Positions 17,972 to 28,005 of a DNA stretch of 64,000 bases are shown one piece after another. Origin of the DNA: Streptococcus infantis SPAR10 (lineage in GTDB: Bacteria; Bacillota; Bacilli; Lactobacillales; Streptococcaceae); assembly GCF_000279535.1 (NCBI RefSeq), contig NZ_ALCH01000001.1:292990-356989 (forward strand). The letters run 5' to 3'. The notes beneath the pieces are model-generated. The model was not told the origin of the DNA and ran no database searches. It was given only the letters and a program-made list of their open reading frames with translations. How positions within the stretch are numbered: position 1 is the stretch's first letter; each line of letters begins with the position of its first letter. The position numbers were made by a program, and so were the translations under genes.

Positions 17972-20402
17972 ATACATTGAAAACAATCTCGTCTGGAATA
18001 AAGACGGGGAATGTTATGCTTACTATGAGCTTGTTCTTTACAATTACTCATTTCTAAGTCCAGAACAGAAAATACAAGTGCATGATTCTTTCAGACAGCT
18101 TATCGCACAAAATCGTGATGGCAAAATTCATGCTTTACAAATCAGTACAGAATCCAGCATACGTTCTGCACAAGAGCGTTCCAAAAATGAAGTCACTGGC
18201 AAGCTCAAAGCGGTTGCCTATGACAAAATCGACCAACAGACAGACGCTTTAATATCCATGATTGGCGAAAATCAAGTGAACTACCGTTTCTTTATCGGCT
18301 TTAAGTTGCTTCTCAACGATCAGGAGTTTTCTATGAAAAGTCTTACCGTTGAAGCAAAAAATGCTTTGTCTGATTTTGTCTATGATGTGAACCATAAGCT
18401 GATGGGCGATTTTGTTAGTATGAGTAATGATGAAATCCTGCGTTTTCAGAAGATGGAAAAGCTCTTAGAAAATAAAATCTCTCGTCGTTTCAAAATCCGC
18501 AGGTTAGATAAGGACGACTTCGGCTATCTGATTGAACACCTTTACGGACAGACAGGCACTGCCTATGAAGAGTATGAGTACCATCTATCAAAGAAAAAGC
18601 TGGATAATGAAACGCTGATTAAATACTATGACTTGATTAAGCCTACTCGCTGTTTGGTGGAAGAAAAACAGCGATATTTGAAAATCCAGCAGGAAGATGA
18701 AACCGTCTATGTAGCTTACTTTACCATTAACAGCATTGTCGGAGAACTGGACTTCCCGTCCTCTGAAATCTTCTACTACCAGCAACAGCAATTTACATTC
18801 CCGATTGATACGTCAATGAATGTGGAAATTGTAGCGAATCGTAAAGCCCTATCTACTGTCCGCAATAAAAAGAAAGAACTGAAAGACTTGGATAACCACG
18901 CTTGGCAAAGTGATAATGAAACCAGCTCCAATGTGGCGGAAGCTCTGGAAAGTGTGAATGAGCTGGAAACCAATTTAGACCAAAGCAAGGAATCTATGTA
19001 CAAGCTGTCTTATGTGGTAAGGGTATCAGCAAATGATCTTGACGAACTCAAACGTCGTTGTAATGAAGTGAAAGATTTTTATGACGATTTAAGCGTAAAA
19101 CTGGTACGACCATTTGGGGATATGCTCGGCTTACATGAAGAATTTTTACCTGCCAGCAAGCGTTATATGAATGATTATATTCAATACGTGACCTCTGATT
19201 TCCTCGCTGGTTTAGGTTTTGGTGCTACTCAAATGCTGGGGGAAAATGAGGGGATTTATGTTGGCTACAGCTTAGATACTGGACGCAATGTCTATCTGAA
19301 ACCTGCTCTTGCCAGTCAAGGGGTTAAGGGTTCAGTAACCAATGCGTTAGCGTCGGCTTTTGTTGGTTCGCTGGGTGGTGGTAAATCCTTTGCGAATAAC
19401 CTTATCGTCTATTATGCGGTGCTTTATGGGGCACAAGCAGTGATTGTAGACCCAAAAGCAGAACGTGGCAGATGGAAAGAAACCTTGCCAGAGATTTCCC
19501 ATGAAATCAATATCGTCACTCTGACTTCTGATGAGAAAAACAAAGGCTTACTTGACCCTTATGTGATTATGAAAAATCCCAAAGATTCTGAATCACTGGC
19601 TATTGATATTCTGACATTCCTTACGGGGATTTCCTCTCGTGATGGGGAACGCTTCCCAATCCTTAGAAAAGCCATTCGTGCAGTAACCAATAGTGAAGTA
19701 CGAGGGTTGATGAAAGTGATTGAGGAATTACGGGTTGAGAATACGCCACTAAGTACCAGTATAGCCGACCATATCGAAAGTTTTACAGACTATGACTTTG
19801 CACATTTATTATTCAGTAATGGTTATGTGGAGCAGTCTATCAGCTTAGAAAAACAACTGAACATTATACAGGTTGCGGACTTGGTACTTCCCGACAAGGA
19901 AACTTCCTTTGAGGAATATACCACTATGGAGCTTTTATCCGTTGCTATGCTGATTGTCATTAGTACCTTTGCTTTAGACTTTATCCATACAGACCGAAGC
20001 ATTTTCAAGATTGTAGATTTAGACGAAGCATGGAGCTTTTTACAGGTAGCACAAGGAAAAACACTATCTATGAAGCTGGTTCGGGCTGGTCGTGCTATGA
20101 ACGCTGGGGTATATTTCGTGACCCAAAATACAGACGACCTCTTAGATGAAAAACTGAAAAATAACCTCGGCTTAAAATTTGCATTTCGTTCCACTGACCT
20201 TAACGAGATTAAAAAGACCTTAGCCTTTTTTGGTGTAGACCCAGAGGACGAAAACAATCAGAAGCGATTGCGTGATTTGGAAAACGGGCAATGCCTTATC
20301 AGTGATTTATATGGTCGTGTCGGTGTGATACAGTTCCACCCTGTATTTGAAGAACTGCTCCATGCCTTTGATACCAGACCACCTGTGCGAAAAGAGGTGT
20401 AA
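17955..20402 (+). CDS. orf16: Tn916 Orf16, VirB4/ConE-like conjugation ATPase
   Basis: 815 residues from ATG 17955 (ribosome-binding site TTAGGAGTG); an upstream frame extension is not used. Walker A is SLGGGKSFANNL near residue 480, and Walker B is FKIVDLDEAWSF, followed by a motif DLLDEKLKNNLGLKFAFRST. It is a membrane-associated hexameric ATPase that powers the mating channel. It overlaps orf17 by 17 bp and is 2 bp from orf15. Confidence 0.96.
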   Translation: MAYPIKYIENNLVWNKDGECYAYYELVLYNYSFLSPEQKIQVHDSFRQLIAQNRDGKIHALQISTESSIRSAQERSKNEVTGKLKAVAYDKIDQQTDALISMIGENQVNYRFFIGFKLLLNDQEFSMKSLTVEAKNALSDFVYDVNHKLMGDFVSMSNDEILRFQKMEKLLENKISRRFKIRRLDKDDFGYLIEHLYGQTGTAYEEYEYHLSKKKLDNETLIKYYDLIKPTRCLVEEKQRYLKIQQEDETVYVAYFTINSIVGELDFPSSEIFYYQQQQFTFPIDTSMNVEIVANRKALSTVRNKKKELKDLDNHAWQSDNETSSNVAEALESVNELETNLDQSKESMYKLSYVVRVSANDLDELKRRCNEVKDFYDDLSVKLVRPFGDMLGLHEEFLPASKRYMNDYIQYVTSDFLAGLGFGATQMLGENEGIYVGYSLDTGRNVYLKPALASQGVKGSVTNALASAFVGSLGGGKSFANNLIVYYAVLYGAQAVIVDPKAERGRWKETLPEISHEINIVTLTSDEKNKGLLDPYVIMKNPKDSESLAIDILTFLTGISSRDGERFPILRKAIRAVTNSEVRGLMKVIEELRVENTPLSTSIADHIESFTDYDFAHLLFSNGYVEQSISLEKQLNIIQVADLVLPDKETSFEEYTTMELLSVAMLIVISTFALDFIHTDRSIFKIVDLDEAWSFLQVAQGKTLSMKLVRAGRAMNAGVYFVTQNTDDLLDEKLKNNLGLKFAFRSTDLNEIKKTLAFFGVDPEDENNQKRLRDLENGQCLISDLYGRVGVIQFHPVFEELLHAFDTRPPVRKEV

Positions 20403-20404
20403 AT

Positions 20405-22582
20405 GTGAAACCATCAATAGTAAACAGAATAAAATCAAACTGGACGCTGAAACGTCTAGGTAAAGTGGCAATGACAGTGGCTTTCACACTTGTGATTGCC
20501 ATTTTTCTTTTAGCCATGCTGGGAACGGTGGTTCAAGCTGCGGGCTTGGTAGATGATACGGTCAATGTGGCAAATGAATACAGCCGATACCCACTTGAAA
20601 ACTATCAACTGGATTTTTATGTGGATAATAGCTGGGGCTGGCTTCCGTGGAACTGGTCGGACGGGATTGGAAAACAGGTCATGTATGGACTATATGCCAT
20701 TACCAATTTTATTTGGACAATCAGTTTGTATGTTTCCAATGCGACAGGTTACTTAGTACAGGAAGCCTATTCCTTAGACTTCATTTCCGCTACAGCAGAT
20801 TCCATTGGTAAGAATATGCAGACCTTAGCTGGTGTGAGTGCAAACGGATTTTCAACAGAGGGTTTCTATGTTGGATTCCTCTTACTCTTGATTTTGGTTC
20901 TTGGGGTTTATGTTGCCTATACGGGACTGATAAAGAGAGAAACCACAAAGGCAATTCATGCCATTATGAATTTTGTGCTGGTGTTTATCCTATCGGCTTC
21001 CTTTATTGCCTACGCTCCCGACTACATTAAAAAAATCAATGACTTTTCATCAGACATCAGTAATGCCAGTTTATCACTTGGCACGAAGATTGTCATGCCC
21101 CATTCCGATAGTCAAGGCAAGGACAGCGTGGACTTAATCAGAGATAGCCTGTTTTCCATACAGGTTCAGCAACCGTGGCTACTGCTTCAATACAACAGTT
21201 CAGACATTGAAAGTATCGGTATTGACCGTGTGGAAAGCCTGCTCTCCACCAGCCCAGATTCCAACAATGGCGAAGACAGAGAAAAAATTGTTGCGGAAGA
21301 AATTGAAGACAGAAGCAATACCAATCTAACCATTACAAAGACCATTAACCGTTTAGGTACAGTCTTCTTCCTATTTGTCTTCAATATTGGGATTTCCATA
21401 TTTGTATTCCTATTAACAGGAATCATGATTTTCTCGCAGGTACTTTTTATCATCTATGCTATGTTTCTGCCTGTGAGCTTTATTTTAAGCATGATTCCAT
21501 CATTTGATGGTATGTCAAAACGAGCCATAACAAAGCTCTTTAATACCATTTTGACACGAGCTGGAATCACATTGATTATTACGACAGCATTTAGTATTTC
21601 AACCATGCTCTATACCTTATCGGCTGGTTATCCGTTCTTTTTGATTGCTTTTCTACAGATTGTGACCTTTGCAGGAATCTACTTCAAGCTGGGCGATTTA
21701 ATGAGTATGTTTTCTCTACAGAGTAACGATTCTCAAAGTGTGGGAAGTCGTGTGATGAGAAAACCTCGTATGCTTATGCACGCTCACATGCACCGTCTAC
21801 AGCGGAAACTTGGACGTTCCATGACTACTCTAGGGGCTGGGTCTGCCATTGTTACAGGTAAAAAAGGACAGTCGGGTTCGGGGAGTTCTGCAAGGACACA
21901 AGCAGATCACTCCCGACCAGACGGAAAGGAAAAATCAACACTTGGAAAACGTATCGGTCAAACCATCGGTACAGTAGCTGATACCAAAGACAGAATGGTA
22001 GACACTGCTAGTGGTTTGAAAGAACAGGTTAAAGATTTGCCGACCAATGCAAGATATGCAGTATATCAAGGAAAATCCAAAGTAAAAGAGAATGTCCGTG
22101 ATTTAACCAGTAGTATTTCTCAAACCAAAGCGGACAGAGCCAGTGGACGCAAGGAACAGCAGGAACAAAGGCGAAAAACCATTGCGAAGCGTCGCTCTGA
22201 AATGGAACAGGTCAAACAGAAAAAACAGCCTGCTTCTTCTGTTCATGAAAGACCGACTACAAGACAAGAACAATATCATGATGAACAGACCTCAAAACAG
22301 TCTAATATTCAGACTTCATATAAGGAATCTCAACAAGCCAAACAAGAGCGTCCAGCAGTTAAGTCCGATTTTTCAAGTCCAAAAGTGGAACGCCAAGGCA
22401 ATACCGTTCAAGAAAAAACCGTTCAAAAGCCAGCAACTTCAACCACTACAGCAGATAGAACTTCACAACGTCCAATCACAAAAGAACGTCCGTCTACTGT
22501 TCAAAGAGTACCACTACAAAATACAAGAAGTAGACCACCAATCAAAACCGCCACCATTAAGAAAGTCGGTAAGAAACCATGA
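20405..22582 (+). CDS. orf15: Tn916 Orf15, VirB6-like membrane protein
   Basis: 725 residues. It starts with GTG (an ATG two bases upstream is out of frame and meets TGA at once); AAAGAGG lies upstream. Several membrane segments in residues ~18-40, 90-110, 155-175, 190-210 and a cluster at ~310-430. The last ~270 residues are a polar, Gln/Lys/Thr-rich tail, probably cytoplasmic and disordered. It is the polytopic channel component of the transfer machine. It overlaps orf14 by 4 bp. Confidence 0.93.
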   Translation: MKPSIVNRIKSNWTLKRLGKVAMTVAFTLVIAIFLLAMLGTVVQAAGLVDDTVNVANEYSRYPLENYQLDFYVDNSWGWLPWNWSDGIGKQVMYGLYAITNFIWTISLYVSNATGYLVQEAYSLDFISATADSIGKNMQTLAGVSANGFSTEGFYVGFLLLLILVLGVYVAYTGLIKRETTKAIHAIMNFVLVFILSASFIAYAPDYIKKINDFSSDISNASLSLGTKIVMPHSDSQGKDSVDLIRDSLFSIQVQQPWLLLQYNSSDIESIGIDRVESLLSTSPDSNNGEDREKIVAEEIEDRSNTNLTITKTINRLGTVFFLFVFNIGISIFVFLLTGIMIFSQVLFIIYAMFLPVSFILSMIPSFDGMSKRAITKLFNTILTRAGITLIITTAFSISTMLYTLSAGYPFFLIAFLQIVTFAGIYFKLGDLMSMFSLQSNDSQSVGSRVMRKPRMLMHAHMHRLQRKLGRSMTTLGAGSAIVTGKKGQSGSGSSARTQADHSRPDGKEKSTLGKRIGQTIGTVADTKDRMVDTASGLKEQVKDLPTNARYAVYQGKSKVKENVRDLTSSISQTKADRASGRKEQQEQRRKTIAKRRSEMEQVKQKKQPASSVHERPTTRQEQYHDEQTSKQSNIQTSYKESQQAKQERPAVKSDFSSPKVERQGNTVQEKTVQKPATSTTTADRTSQRPITKERPSTVQRVPLQNTRSRPPIKTATIKKVGKKP

Positions 22583-23580
22583 AGTTGAAAACTTTAGTGA
22601 TTGGTGGTTCTGGATTATTCTTGATGGTCTTCTCACTGCTTCTGTTTGTTGCCATTTTATTTTCAGATGAACAGGACAGCGGAATTTCCAATATTCATTA
22701 TGGAGGTGTGAATGTTTCCGCAGAAGTGCTGGCTCATAAGCCTATGGTAGAAAAATATGCCAAAGAATATGGCGTTGAAGAATATGTCAACATACTTCTT
22801 GCGATTATACAGGTGGAATCGGGCGGTACTGCGGAAGATGTTATGCAGTCCTCGGAATCCCTCGGTCTTCCACCTAATTCATTGAGTACAGAAGAATCCA
22901 TTAAGCAAGGTGTGAAGTATTTCAGTGAATTATTAGCCAGTAGCGAAAGGCTCAGTGTAGATTTAGAATCGGTTATCCAGTCCTACAATTATGGTGGTGG
23001 TTTCTTAGGGTATGTGGCTAATCGTGGAAATAAATATACCTTTGAACTGGCTCAAAGTTTCTCAAAAGAGTATTCAGGTGGCGAAAAAGTGTCTTACCCC
23101 AATCCCATAGCCATACCTATCAATGGGGGCTGGCGATACAACTATGGCAATATGTTTTATGTGCAACTGGTAACGCAGTATCTTGTCACAACAGAGTTTG
23201 ATGATGATACGGTACAAGCCATCATGGACGAAGCACTGAAATATGAGGGCTGGCGATACGTTTACGGTGGAGCTTCCCCGACTACTTCTTTTGATTGTAG
23301 CGGACTGACACAATGGACGTATGGAAAAGCTGGAATTAACTTACCACGAACCGCACAACAGCAATATGATGTGACCCAGCATATCCCACTATCGGAAGCA
23401 CAAGCTGGCGATTTGGTTTTCTTTCATTCTACCTATAACGCTGGCTCTTATATTACTCATGTTGGGATATACCTTGGCAATAACCGTATGTTTCATGCAG
23501 GCGACCCAATCGGTTATGCCGACTTAACAAGCCCCTACTGGCAACAGCATTTAGTGGGAGCAGGACGAATCAAACAATGA
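22579..23580 (+). CDS. orf14: Tn916 Orf14, bifunctional cell-wall hydrolase (CwlT-like)
   Basis: 333 residues. There is a signal/membrane segment at ~10-30. A lysozyme-like muramidase domain follows (~60-180; NILLAIIQVESGGTAEDVMQ), then an NlpC/P60 endopeptidase (~215-333) with catalytic Cys in SFDCSGLTQW and His in THVGIYLGN. It opens peptidoglycan locally for the conjugation apparatus. Start overlaps the orf15 stop (ATGA). Confidence 0.95.
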   Translation: MKLKTLVIGGSGLFLMVFSLLLFVAILFSDEQDSGISNIHYGGVNVSAEVLAHKPMVEKYAKEYGVEEYVNILLAIIQVESGGTAEDVMQSSESLGLPPNSLSTEESIKQGVKYFSELLASSERLSVDLESVIQSYNYGGGFLGYVANRGNKYTFELAQSFSKEYSGGEKVSYPNPIAIPINGGWRYNYGNMFYVQLVTQYLVTTEFDDDTVQAIMDEALKYEGWRYVYGGASPTTSFDCSGLTQWTYGKAGINLPRTAQQQYDVTQHIPLSEAQAGDLVFFHSTYNAGSYITHVGIYLGNNRMFHAGDPIGYADLTSPYWQQHLVGAGRIKQ

Positions 23581-23594
23581 GAAAGGAAGATTTA

Positions 23595-24506
23595 ATGATG
23601 AAATTTAGAAAAAATCAGAATAAAGAAAAACAGATACCAAAGGAAAAGAAACCTCGTGTCTATAAGGTCAATCCTCATAAAAAGGTTGTGATTGCCTTGT
23701 GGGTACTTTTAGGGCTTAGTTTCAGCTTTGCGATATTCAAGCACTTTACAGCTATAGATACTCATACTATTCACGAAACAACTATCATAGAAAAGGAATA
23801 CGTTGATACTCATCATGTAGAAAATTTTGTAGAGAACTTTGCGAAAGTCTACTATTCATGGGAGCAATCCGATAAGTCCATTGATAATCGAATGGAAAGT
23901 CTAAAAGGCTATCTGACAGATGAACTTCAAGCTCTCAATGTTGATACAGTACGCAAAGATATTCCTGTATCGTCTTCTGTAAGAGGATTTCAGATATGGA
24001 CGGTAGAGCCAACTGGCGACAATGAGTTTAATGTAACCTACAGTGTAGACCAGCTCATTACAGAGGGAGAAAATACAAAGACCGTCCACTCTGCTTATAT
24101 AGTGAGTGTCTATGTAGATGGTTCTGGAAATATGGTACTGGTTAAGAATCCGACCATTACCAACATACCTAAGAAATCAAGTTATAAACCAAAAGCCATT
24201 GAAAGTGAGGGGACGGTTGATTCCATTACAACCAATGAAATCAATGAGTTTTTAACGACGTTCTTCAAGCTCTATCCTACCGCCACAGAAAAAGAATTGA
24301 CTTACTATGTAAGTAATCATGTGTTACCTATGATTAACAAGGAATATGTTTTCGAGGAATTGGTGAATCCTATCTTTACCAGAAAAGATAACCAAGTAAT
24401 CGTGAATGTCGCTGTGAAATATTTAGATCAAGAAACAAAGGCAACCCAAATCTCGCAATTTGAGTTGATATTAGAAAAACAAGATAATTGGAAGATTGTA
24501 AAATAA
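23595..24506 (+). CDS. orf13: Tn916 Orf13, TcpC-like conjugation protein
   Basis: 303 residues from the ATG at 23595 (AAAGGAAG 6 bp upstream; an earlier ATG at 23577 overlaps orf14). A Lys-rich cytoplasmic start leads into one membrane segment (~35-55). Two NTF2-like extracytoplasmic domains follow (~85-200 and ~215-303). The family is the bitopic scaffold protein that localises the mating complex. Last gene of the transfer operon. Confidence 0.92.
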   Translation: MMKFRKNQNKEKQIPKEKKPRVYKVNPHKKVVIALWVLLGLSFSFAIFKHFTAIDTHTIHETTIIEKEYVDTHHVENFVENFAKVYYSWEQSDKSIDNRMESLKGYLTDELQALNVDTVRKDIPVSSSVRGFQIWTVEPTGDNEFNVTYSVDQLITEGENTKTVHSAYIVSVYVDGSGNMVLVKNPTITNIPKKSSYKPKAIESEGTVDSITTNEINEFLTTFFKLYPTATEKELTYYVSNHVLPMINKEYVFEELVNPIFTRKDNQVIVNVAVKYLDQETKATQISQFELILEKQDNWKIVK

Positions 24507-24515
24507 CAAATATTG

Positions 24516-24554
24516 GTACATGATTACAGATACTTTGTAATCATGTACTCTTTT
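24516..24554 (+). terminator. terminator of the transfer operon
   Basis: Perfect 13-bp stem GTACATGATTACA/TGTAATCATGTAC (24516-24528 with 24536-24548) followed by TCTTTTT. Confidence 0.9.
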
Positions 24555-24575
24555 TGATAAAAAATTGGAGATTCC

Positions 24576-24604
24576 TTTACAAATATGCTCTTACGTGCTA
24601 TTAT
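24576..24604 (+). promoter_or_regulatory. tet(M) promoter
   Basis: TTTACA (24576-24581) and TATTAT (24599-24604) with a 17-bp spacer, upstream of the long tet(M) leader. Confidence 0.8.
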
Positions 24605-24635
24605 TTAAGTGACTATTTAAAAGGAGTTAATAAAT

Positions 24636-24659
24636 ATGCGGCAAGGTATTCTTAAATAA
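24636..24659 (+). CDS. 7-codon leader minicistron upstream of tet(M)
   Basis: AAAAGGAGTT then ATG and six sense codons (MRQGILK). Its codons overlap the left arm of the inverted repeat GGTATTCTTAAA (24645-24656) / TTTAAGAATACC (24731-24742), so ribosomes on it would melt that stem. Whether it is translated is not known. Confidence 0.4.
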   Translation: MRQGILK

Positions 24660-24780
24660 ACTGTCAATTTGATAGCGGGAACAAATAATTAGATGTCCTT
24701 TTTTAGGAGGGCTTAGTTTTTTGTACCCAGTTTAAGAATACCTTTATCATGTGATTCTAAAGTATCCAGAGAATATCTGT

Positions 24781-24867
24781 ATGCTTTGTATACCTATGGT
24801 TATGCATAAAAATCCCAGTGATAAAAGTATTTATCACTGGGATTTTTATGCCCTTTTGGGTTTTTGA
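24781..24867 (+). CDS. orf12: tet(M) leader peptide Orf12 with attenuator hairpin
   Basis: 28 codons (MLCMPMV... in the classic form; here MLCIPMVMHKNPSD at the start) ending one base before the tet(M) ribosome-binding region. A strong stem, ATCCCAGTGATAAA with TTTATCACTGGGAT and then TTTT, lies inside the frame. Published work on Tn916 describes transcriptional attenuation of tet(M) here, relieved when tetracycline slows ribosomes. Sequence structure fits that model. Confidence 0.88.
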   Translation: MLCIPMVMHKNPSDKSIYHWDFYALLGF

Positions 24868-24882
24868 ATGGAGGAAAATCAC

Positions 24883-26802
24883 ATGAAAATTATTAATATT
24901 GGAGTTTTAGCTCATGTTGATGCAGGAAAAACTACCTTAACAGAAAGCTTATTATATAACAGTGGAGCGATTACAGAATTAGGAAGCGTGGACAAAGGTA
25001 CAACGAGGACGGATAATACGCTTTTAGAACGTCAGAGAGGAATTACAATTCAGACAGGAATAACCTCTTTTCAGTGGGAAAATACGAAGGTGAACATCAT
25101 AGACACGCCAGGACATATGGATTTCTTAGCAGAAGTATATCGTTCATTATCAGTTTTAGATGGGGCAATTCTACTGATTTCTGCAAAAGATGGCGTACAA
25201 GCACAAACTCGTATATTATTTCATGCACTTAGGAAAATGGGGATTCCCACAATCTTTTTTATCAATAAGATTGACCAAAATGGAATTGATTTATCAACGG
25301 TTTATCAGGATATTAAAGAGAAACTTTCTGCCGAAATTGTAATCAAACAGAAGGTAGAACTGTATCCTAATATGTGTGTGACGAACTTTACCGAATCTGA
25401 ACAATGGGATACGGTAATAGAGGGAAACGATGACCTTTTAGAGAAATATATGTCCGGTAAATCATTAGAAGCATTGGAACTCGAACAAGAGGAAAGCATA
25501 AGATTTCAGAATTGTTCTCTGTTCCCTCTTTATCATGGAAGTGCAAAAAGTAATATAGGGATTGATAACCTTATAGAAGTGATTACGAATAAATTTTATT
25601 CATCAACACATCGAGGTCAGTCTGAACTTTGCGGAAAAGTTTTCAAAATTGAGTATTCGGAAAAAAGACAGCGTCTTGCATATATACGTCTTTATAGTGG
25701 CGTACTGCATTTGCGAGATTCGGTTAGAATATCGGAAAAGGAAAAAATAAAAATTACAGAAATGTATACTTCAATAAATGGTGAATTATGTAAAATCGAT
25801 AAGGCTTATTCCGGGGAAATTGTTATTTTGCAGAATGAGTTTTTGAAGTTAAATAGTGTTCTTGGAGATACAAAGCTATTGCCACAGAGAGAGAGAATTG
25901 AAAATCCCCTCCCTCTGCTGCAAACGACTGTTGAACCGAGCAAACCTCAACAAAGGGAAATGTTACTTGATGCACTTTTAGAAATCTCCGACAGTGACCC
26001 GCTTCTGCGATATTATGTGGATTCTGCGACACATGAAATCATACTTTCTTTCTTAGGGAAAGTACAAATGGAAGTGACTTGTGCTCTGCTGCAAGAAAAG
26101 TATCATGTGGAGATAGAAATAAAAGAGCCTACAGTCATTTATATGGAAAGACCGTTAAAAAAAGCAGAGTATACCATTCACATCGAAGTTCCACCGAATC
26201 CTTTCTGGGCTTCCATTGGTCTATCTGTAGCACAGCTTCCATTAGGGAGCGGAGTACAGTATGAGAGCTCGGTTTCTCTTGGATACTTAAATCAATCGTT
26301 TCAAAATGCAGTTATGGAGGGGATACGCTATGGCTGTGAACAAGGATTGTATGGTTGGAATGTGACGGACTGTAAAATCTGTTTTAAGTATGGCTTATAC
26401 TATAGCCCTGTTAGTACCCCAGCAGATTTTCGGATGCTTGCTCCTATTGTATTGGAACAAGTCTTAAAAAAAGCTGGAACAGAATTGTTAGAGCCATATC
26501 TTAGTTTTAAAATTTATGCGCCACAGGAATATCTTTCACGAGCATACAACGATGCTCCTAAATATTGTGCGAACATCGTAGACACTCAATTGAAAAATAA
26601 TGAGGTCATTCTTAGTGGAGAAATCCCTGCTCGGTGTATTCAAGAATATCGTAGTGATTTAACTTTCTTTACAAATGGACGTAGTGTTTGTTTAACAGAG
26701 TTAAAAGGGTACCATGTTACTACCGGTGAACCTGTTTGCCAGCCCCGTCGTCCAAATAGTCGGATAGATAAAGTACGATATATGTTCAATAAAATAACTT
26801 AG
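24883..26802 (+). CDS. tet(M): tetracycline resistance ribosomal protection protein Tet(M)
   Basis: 639 residues from ATG 24883 (GGAGG 9 bp upstream; the in-frame ATG at 24868 overlaps the ribosome-binding site). EF-G-like GTPase: G1 [11 protein letters not shown]3 DTPGHMDF, G4 NKID. The C-terminal region has the domain IV loop that displaces tetracycline from the 30S A site. Intact. Read-through into orf7/orf8 after induction is the known route to transfer-gene expression. Confidence 0.99.
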   Translation: MKIINIGVLAHVDAGKTTLTESLLYNSGAITELGSVDKGTTRTDNTLLERQRGITIQTGITSFQWENTKVNIIDTPGHMDFLAEVYRSLSVLDGAILLISAKDGVQAQTRILFHALRKMGIPTIFFINKIDQNGIDLSTVYQDIKEKLSAEIVIKQKVELYPNMCVTNFTESEQWDTVIEGNDDLLEKYMSGKSLEALELEQEESIRFQNCSLFPLYHGSAKSNIGIDNLIEVITNKFYSSTHRGQSELCGKVFKIEYSEKRQRLAYIRLYSGVLHLRDSVRISEKEKIKITEMYTSINGELCKIDKAYSGEIVILQNEFLKLNSVLGDTKLLPQRERIENPLPLLQTTVEPSKPQQREMLLDALLEISDSDPLLRYYVDSATHEIILSFLGKVQMEVTCALLQEKYHVEIEIKEPTVIYMERPLKKAEYTIHIEVPPNPFWASIGLSVAQLPLGSGVQYESSVSLGYLNQSFQNAVMEGIRYGCEQGLYGWNVTDCKICFKYGLYYSPVSTPADFRMLAPIVLEQVLKKAGTELLEPYLSFKIYAPQEYLSRAYNDAPKYCANIVDTQLKNNEVILSGEIPARCIQEYRSDLTFFTNGRSVCLTELKGYHVTTGEPVCQPRRPNSRIDKVRYMFNKIT

Positions 26803-26899
26803 TGTATTTTATGTTGTTATATAAATATGGTTTCTTGTTAAATAAGATGAAATATTTTTTAATAAAGATTTGAATTAAAGTGTAAAGGAGGAGATAGTT

Positions 26900-27088
26900 A
26901 TTATAAACTACAAGTGGATATTGTGTCCTGTATGTGGAAATAAAACACGATTAAAGATAAGGGAAGATACTGAATTAAAAAAATTCCCCCTCTATTGTCC
27001 GAAATGCAGACAAGAAAATTTAATTGAAATAAAGCAGTTCAAAGTAACTGTGATTACAGAGCCAGACGCAAAGACGCAGAGCCGATAA
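26900..27088 (+). CDS. cysteine-rich KTR domain protein (small zinc-ribbon)
   Basis: 62 residues starting at an ATT codon (26900), the only start-like codon correctly spaced from AGGAGG at 26886-26891. The pattern is CPVCGNKTRLKIRED ... CPKCRQENLIEI, a four-cysteine ribbon, ending EPDAKTQSR. It is regularly found just after tet(M). Function unknown. The unusual start explains why it is often missed. Confidence 0.75.
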   Translation: MINYKWILCPVCGNKTRLKIREDTELKKFPLYCPKCRQENLIEIKQFKVTVITEPDAKTQSR

Positions 27089-27122
27089 AATGAGATTAAT
27101 ACAATCTCATTTTATCGGCTCT
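27078..27122. terminator. terminator between tet(M)/KTR and orf9
   Basis: 20-bp perfect stem (27078-27097 with 27103-27122) lying between convergent genes; its left arm contains the stop codon of the KTR gene. The T-run on the plus strand is short (TTT), so some read-through is plausible. Confidence 0.8.
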
Positions 27123-27147
27123 TTCCGTTATGTATGGATTCTTTTAA

Positions 27148-27501
27148 TTAGTCTTCGATGTTTCTTGCTTCGTTGATACCGCTGGCTAAAGATTCCATTA
27201 AGGATAGTTCTTTGTCTGTAAAGCTATCCATGTATTTCTCTATCTGTAATCGTCGGGTGCTTTTTACCAAGTTATTAGCAGGTAAGAAAAATTCATCAAC
27301 GGAAACATGAAGTAACGATACAAGGTCATAAAGAACTTGTATGCTGGGGTGTTGCCCTTTATTTTCAATATTAGTTAAGTACCGTGGGTCAATTTCAATC
27401 AATGCTCCCACTTGTTCACGAGTTAAACCTCGTTTCAATCGAGCTTCTTTAATGGCTAAACCAAAGGCTCTAAAATCATATTTATCTTCTTTTTTACGCA
27501 T
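27148..27501 (-). CDS. orf9: Tn916 Orf9, Xre-family regulator
   Basis: 117 residues. The HTH is residues ~14-68 ([39 protein letters not shown]). It is thought to repress the orf7/orf8 region of Tn916; tet(M) read-through gives antisense RNA over this gene. It is divergent from orf7 across a 500-bp structured region. Confidence 0.9.
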   Translation of the reverse strand: MRKKEDKYDFRAFGLAIKEARLKRGLTREQVGALIEIDPRYLTNIENKGQHPSIQVLYDLVSLLHVSVDEFFLPANNLVKSTRRLQIEKYMDSFTDKELSLMESLASGINEARNIED

Positions 27502-27659
27502 AGTAGACCACCTCTATACATTTTATTGTTCCTACTGAATTAAAAACAGGTATAGAAAAACGTGTTATATGGTTTATAGGTTTATATTTAATAAAAAGCA
27601 CTACTAAACGCCAATAAAAAAAACCGTTATATGGTAGTGCTATTTACGCTGTTAAAATA

Positions 27660-27797
27660 TTGTATATTACTTCCAAATGGCGGTTTGTTGGAGGTCAACG
27701 TCGCCATGAAGTACATCATATACAATAAATTTCCTTACATTGGGTTCTTGTCAAAAAAAGTCGTCTATCTGCAATAGATAAGTACGTCCACCAATGT
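27660..27797 (+). ncRNA. structured leader region upstream of orf7
   Basis: Three nested stems: 27660-27667 with 27718-27725, 27668-27673 with 27708-27713, and 27677-27682 with 27702-27707. A second unit follows: ACATTGG (27737-27743) with CCAATGT (27791-27797), enclosing TATCT/AGATA (27766-27780). No gene is present. Lying between orf9 and orf7 and before a terminator, it looks like a regulatory RNA or leader. Confidence 0.55.
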
Positions 27798-27829
27798 GGT
27801 TTTATAAATCATATAGATAGAATAACAGA

Positions 27830-27870
27830 AGCATGTAAACAGAGAAATAAATCTGTTTATATGCTTTTTT
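27830..27870 (+). terminator. intrinsic terminator upstream of orf7
   Basis: 14-bp stem (27830-27843 with 27852-27865, one G-T pair) and a T-run. It would block transcripts arriving from tet(M) or from the structured leader unless antitermination occurs. Confidence 0.85.
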
Positions 27871-28005
27871 GGCTATTCAGAACTTTTTTACAAAGTTTAT
27901 TTATCAGTAATGCAACAAATCCCCCTTTCACATTGGGACTAAGAGTGAAAGGAGATAAACGAGCAAGGCTCACTTCCTTTCCTAGACAGAAAGGGGGTGA
28001 GAAAC

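Noticed and set aside
22143..22670. 175-codon plus-strand frame over the end of orf15 and start of orf14
   Set aside because: Shifted reading of the Gln/Lys-rich orf15 tail; no start signal.
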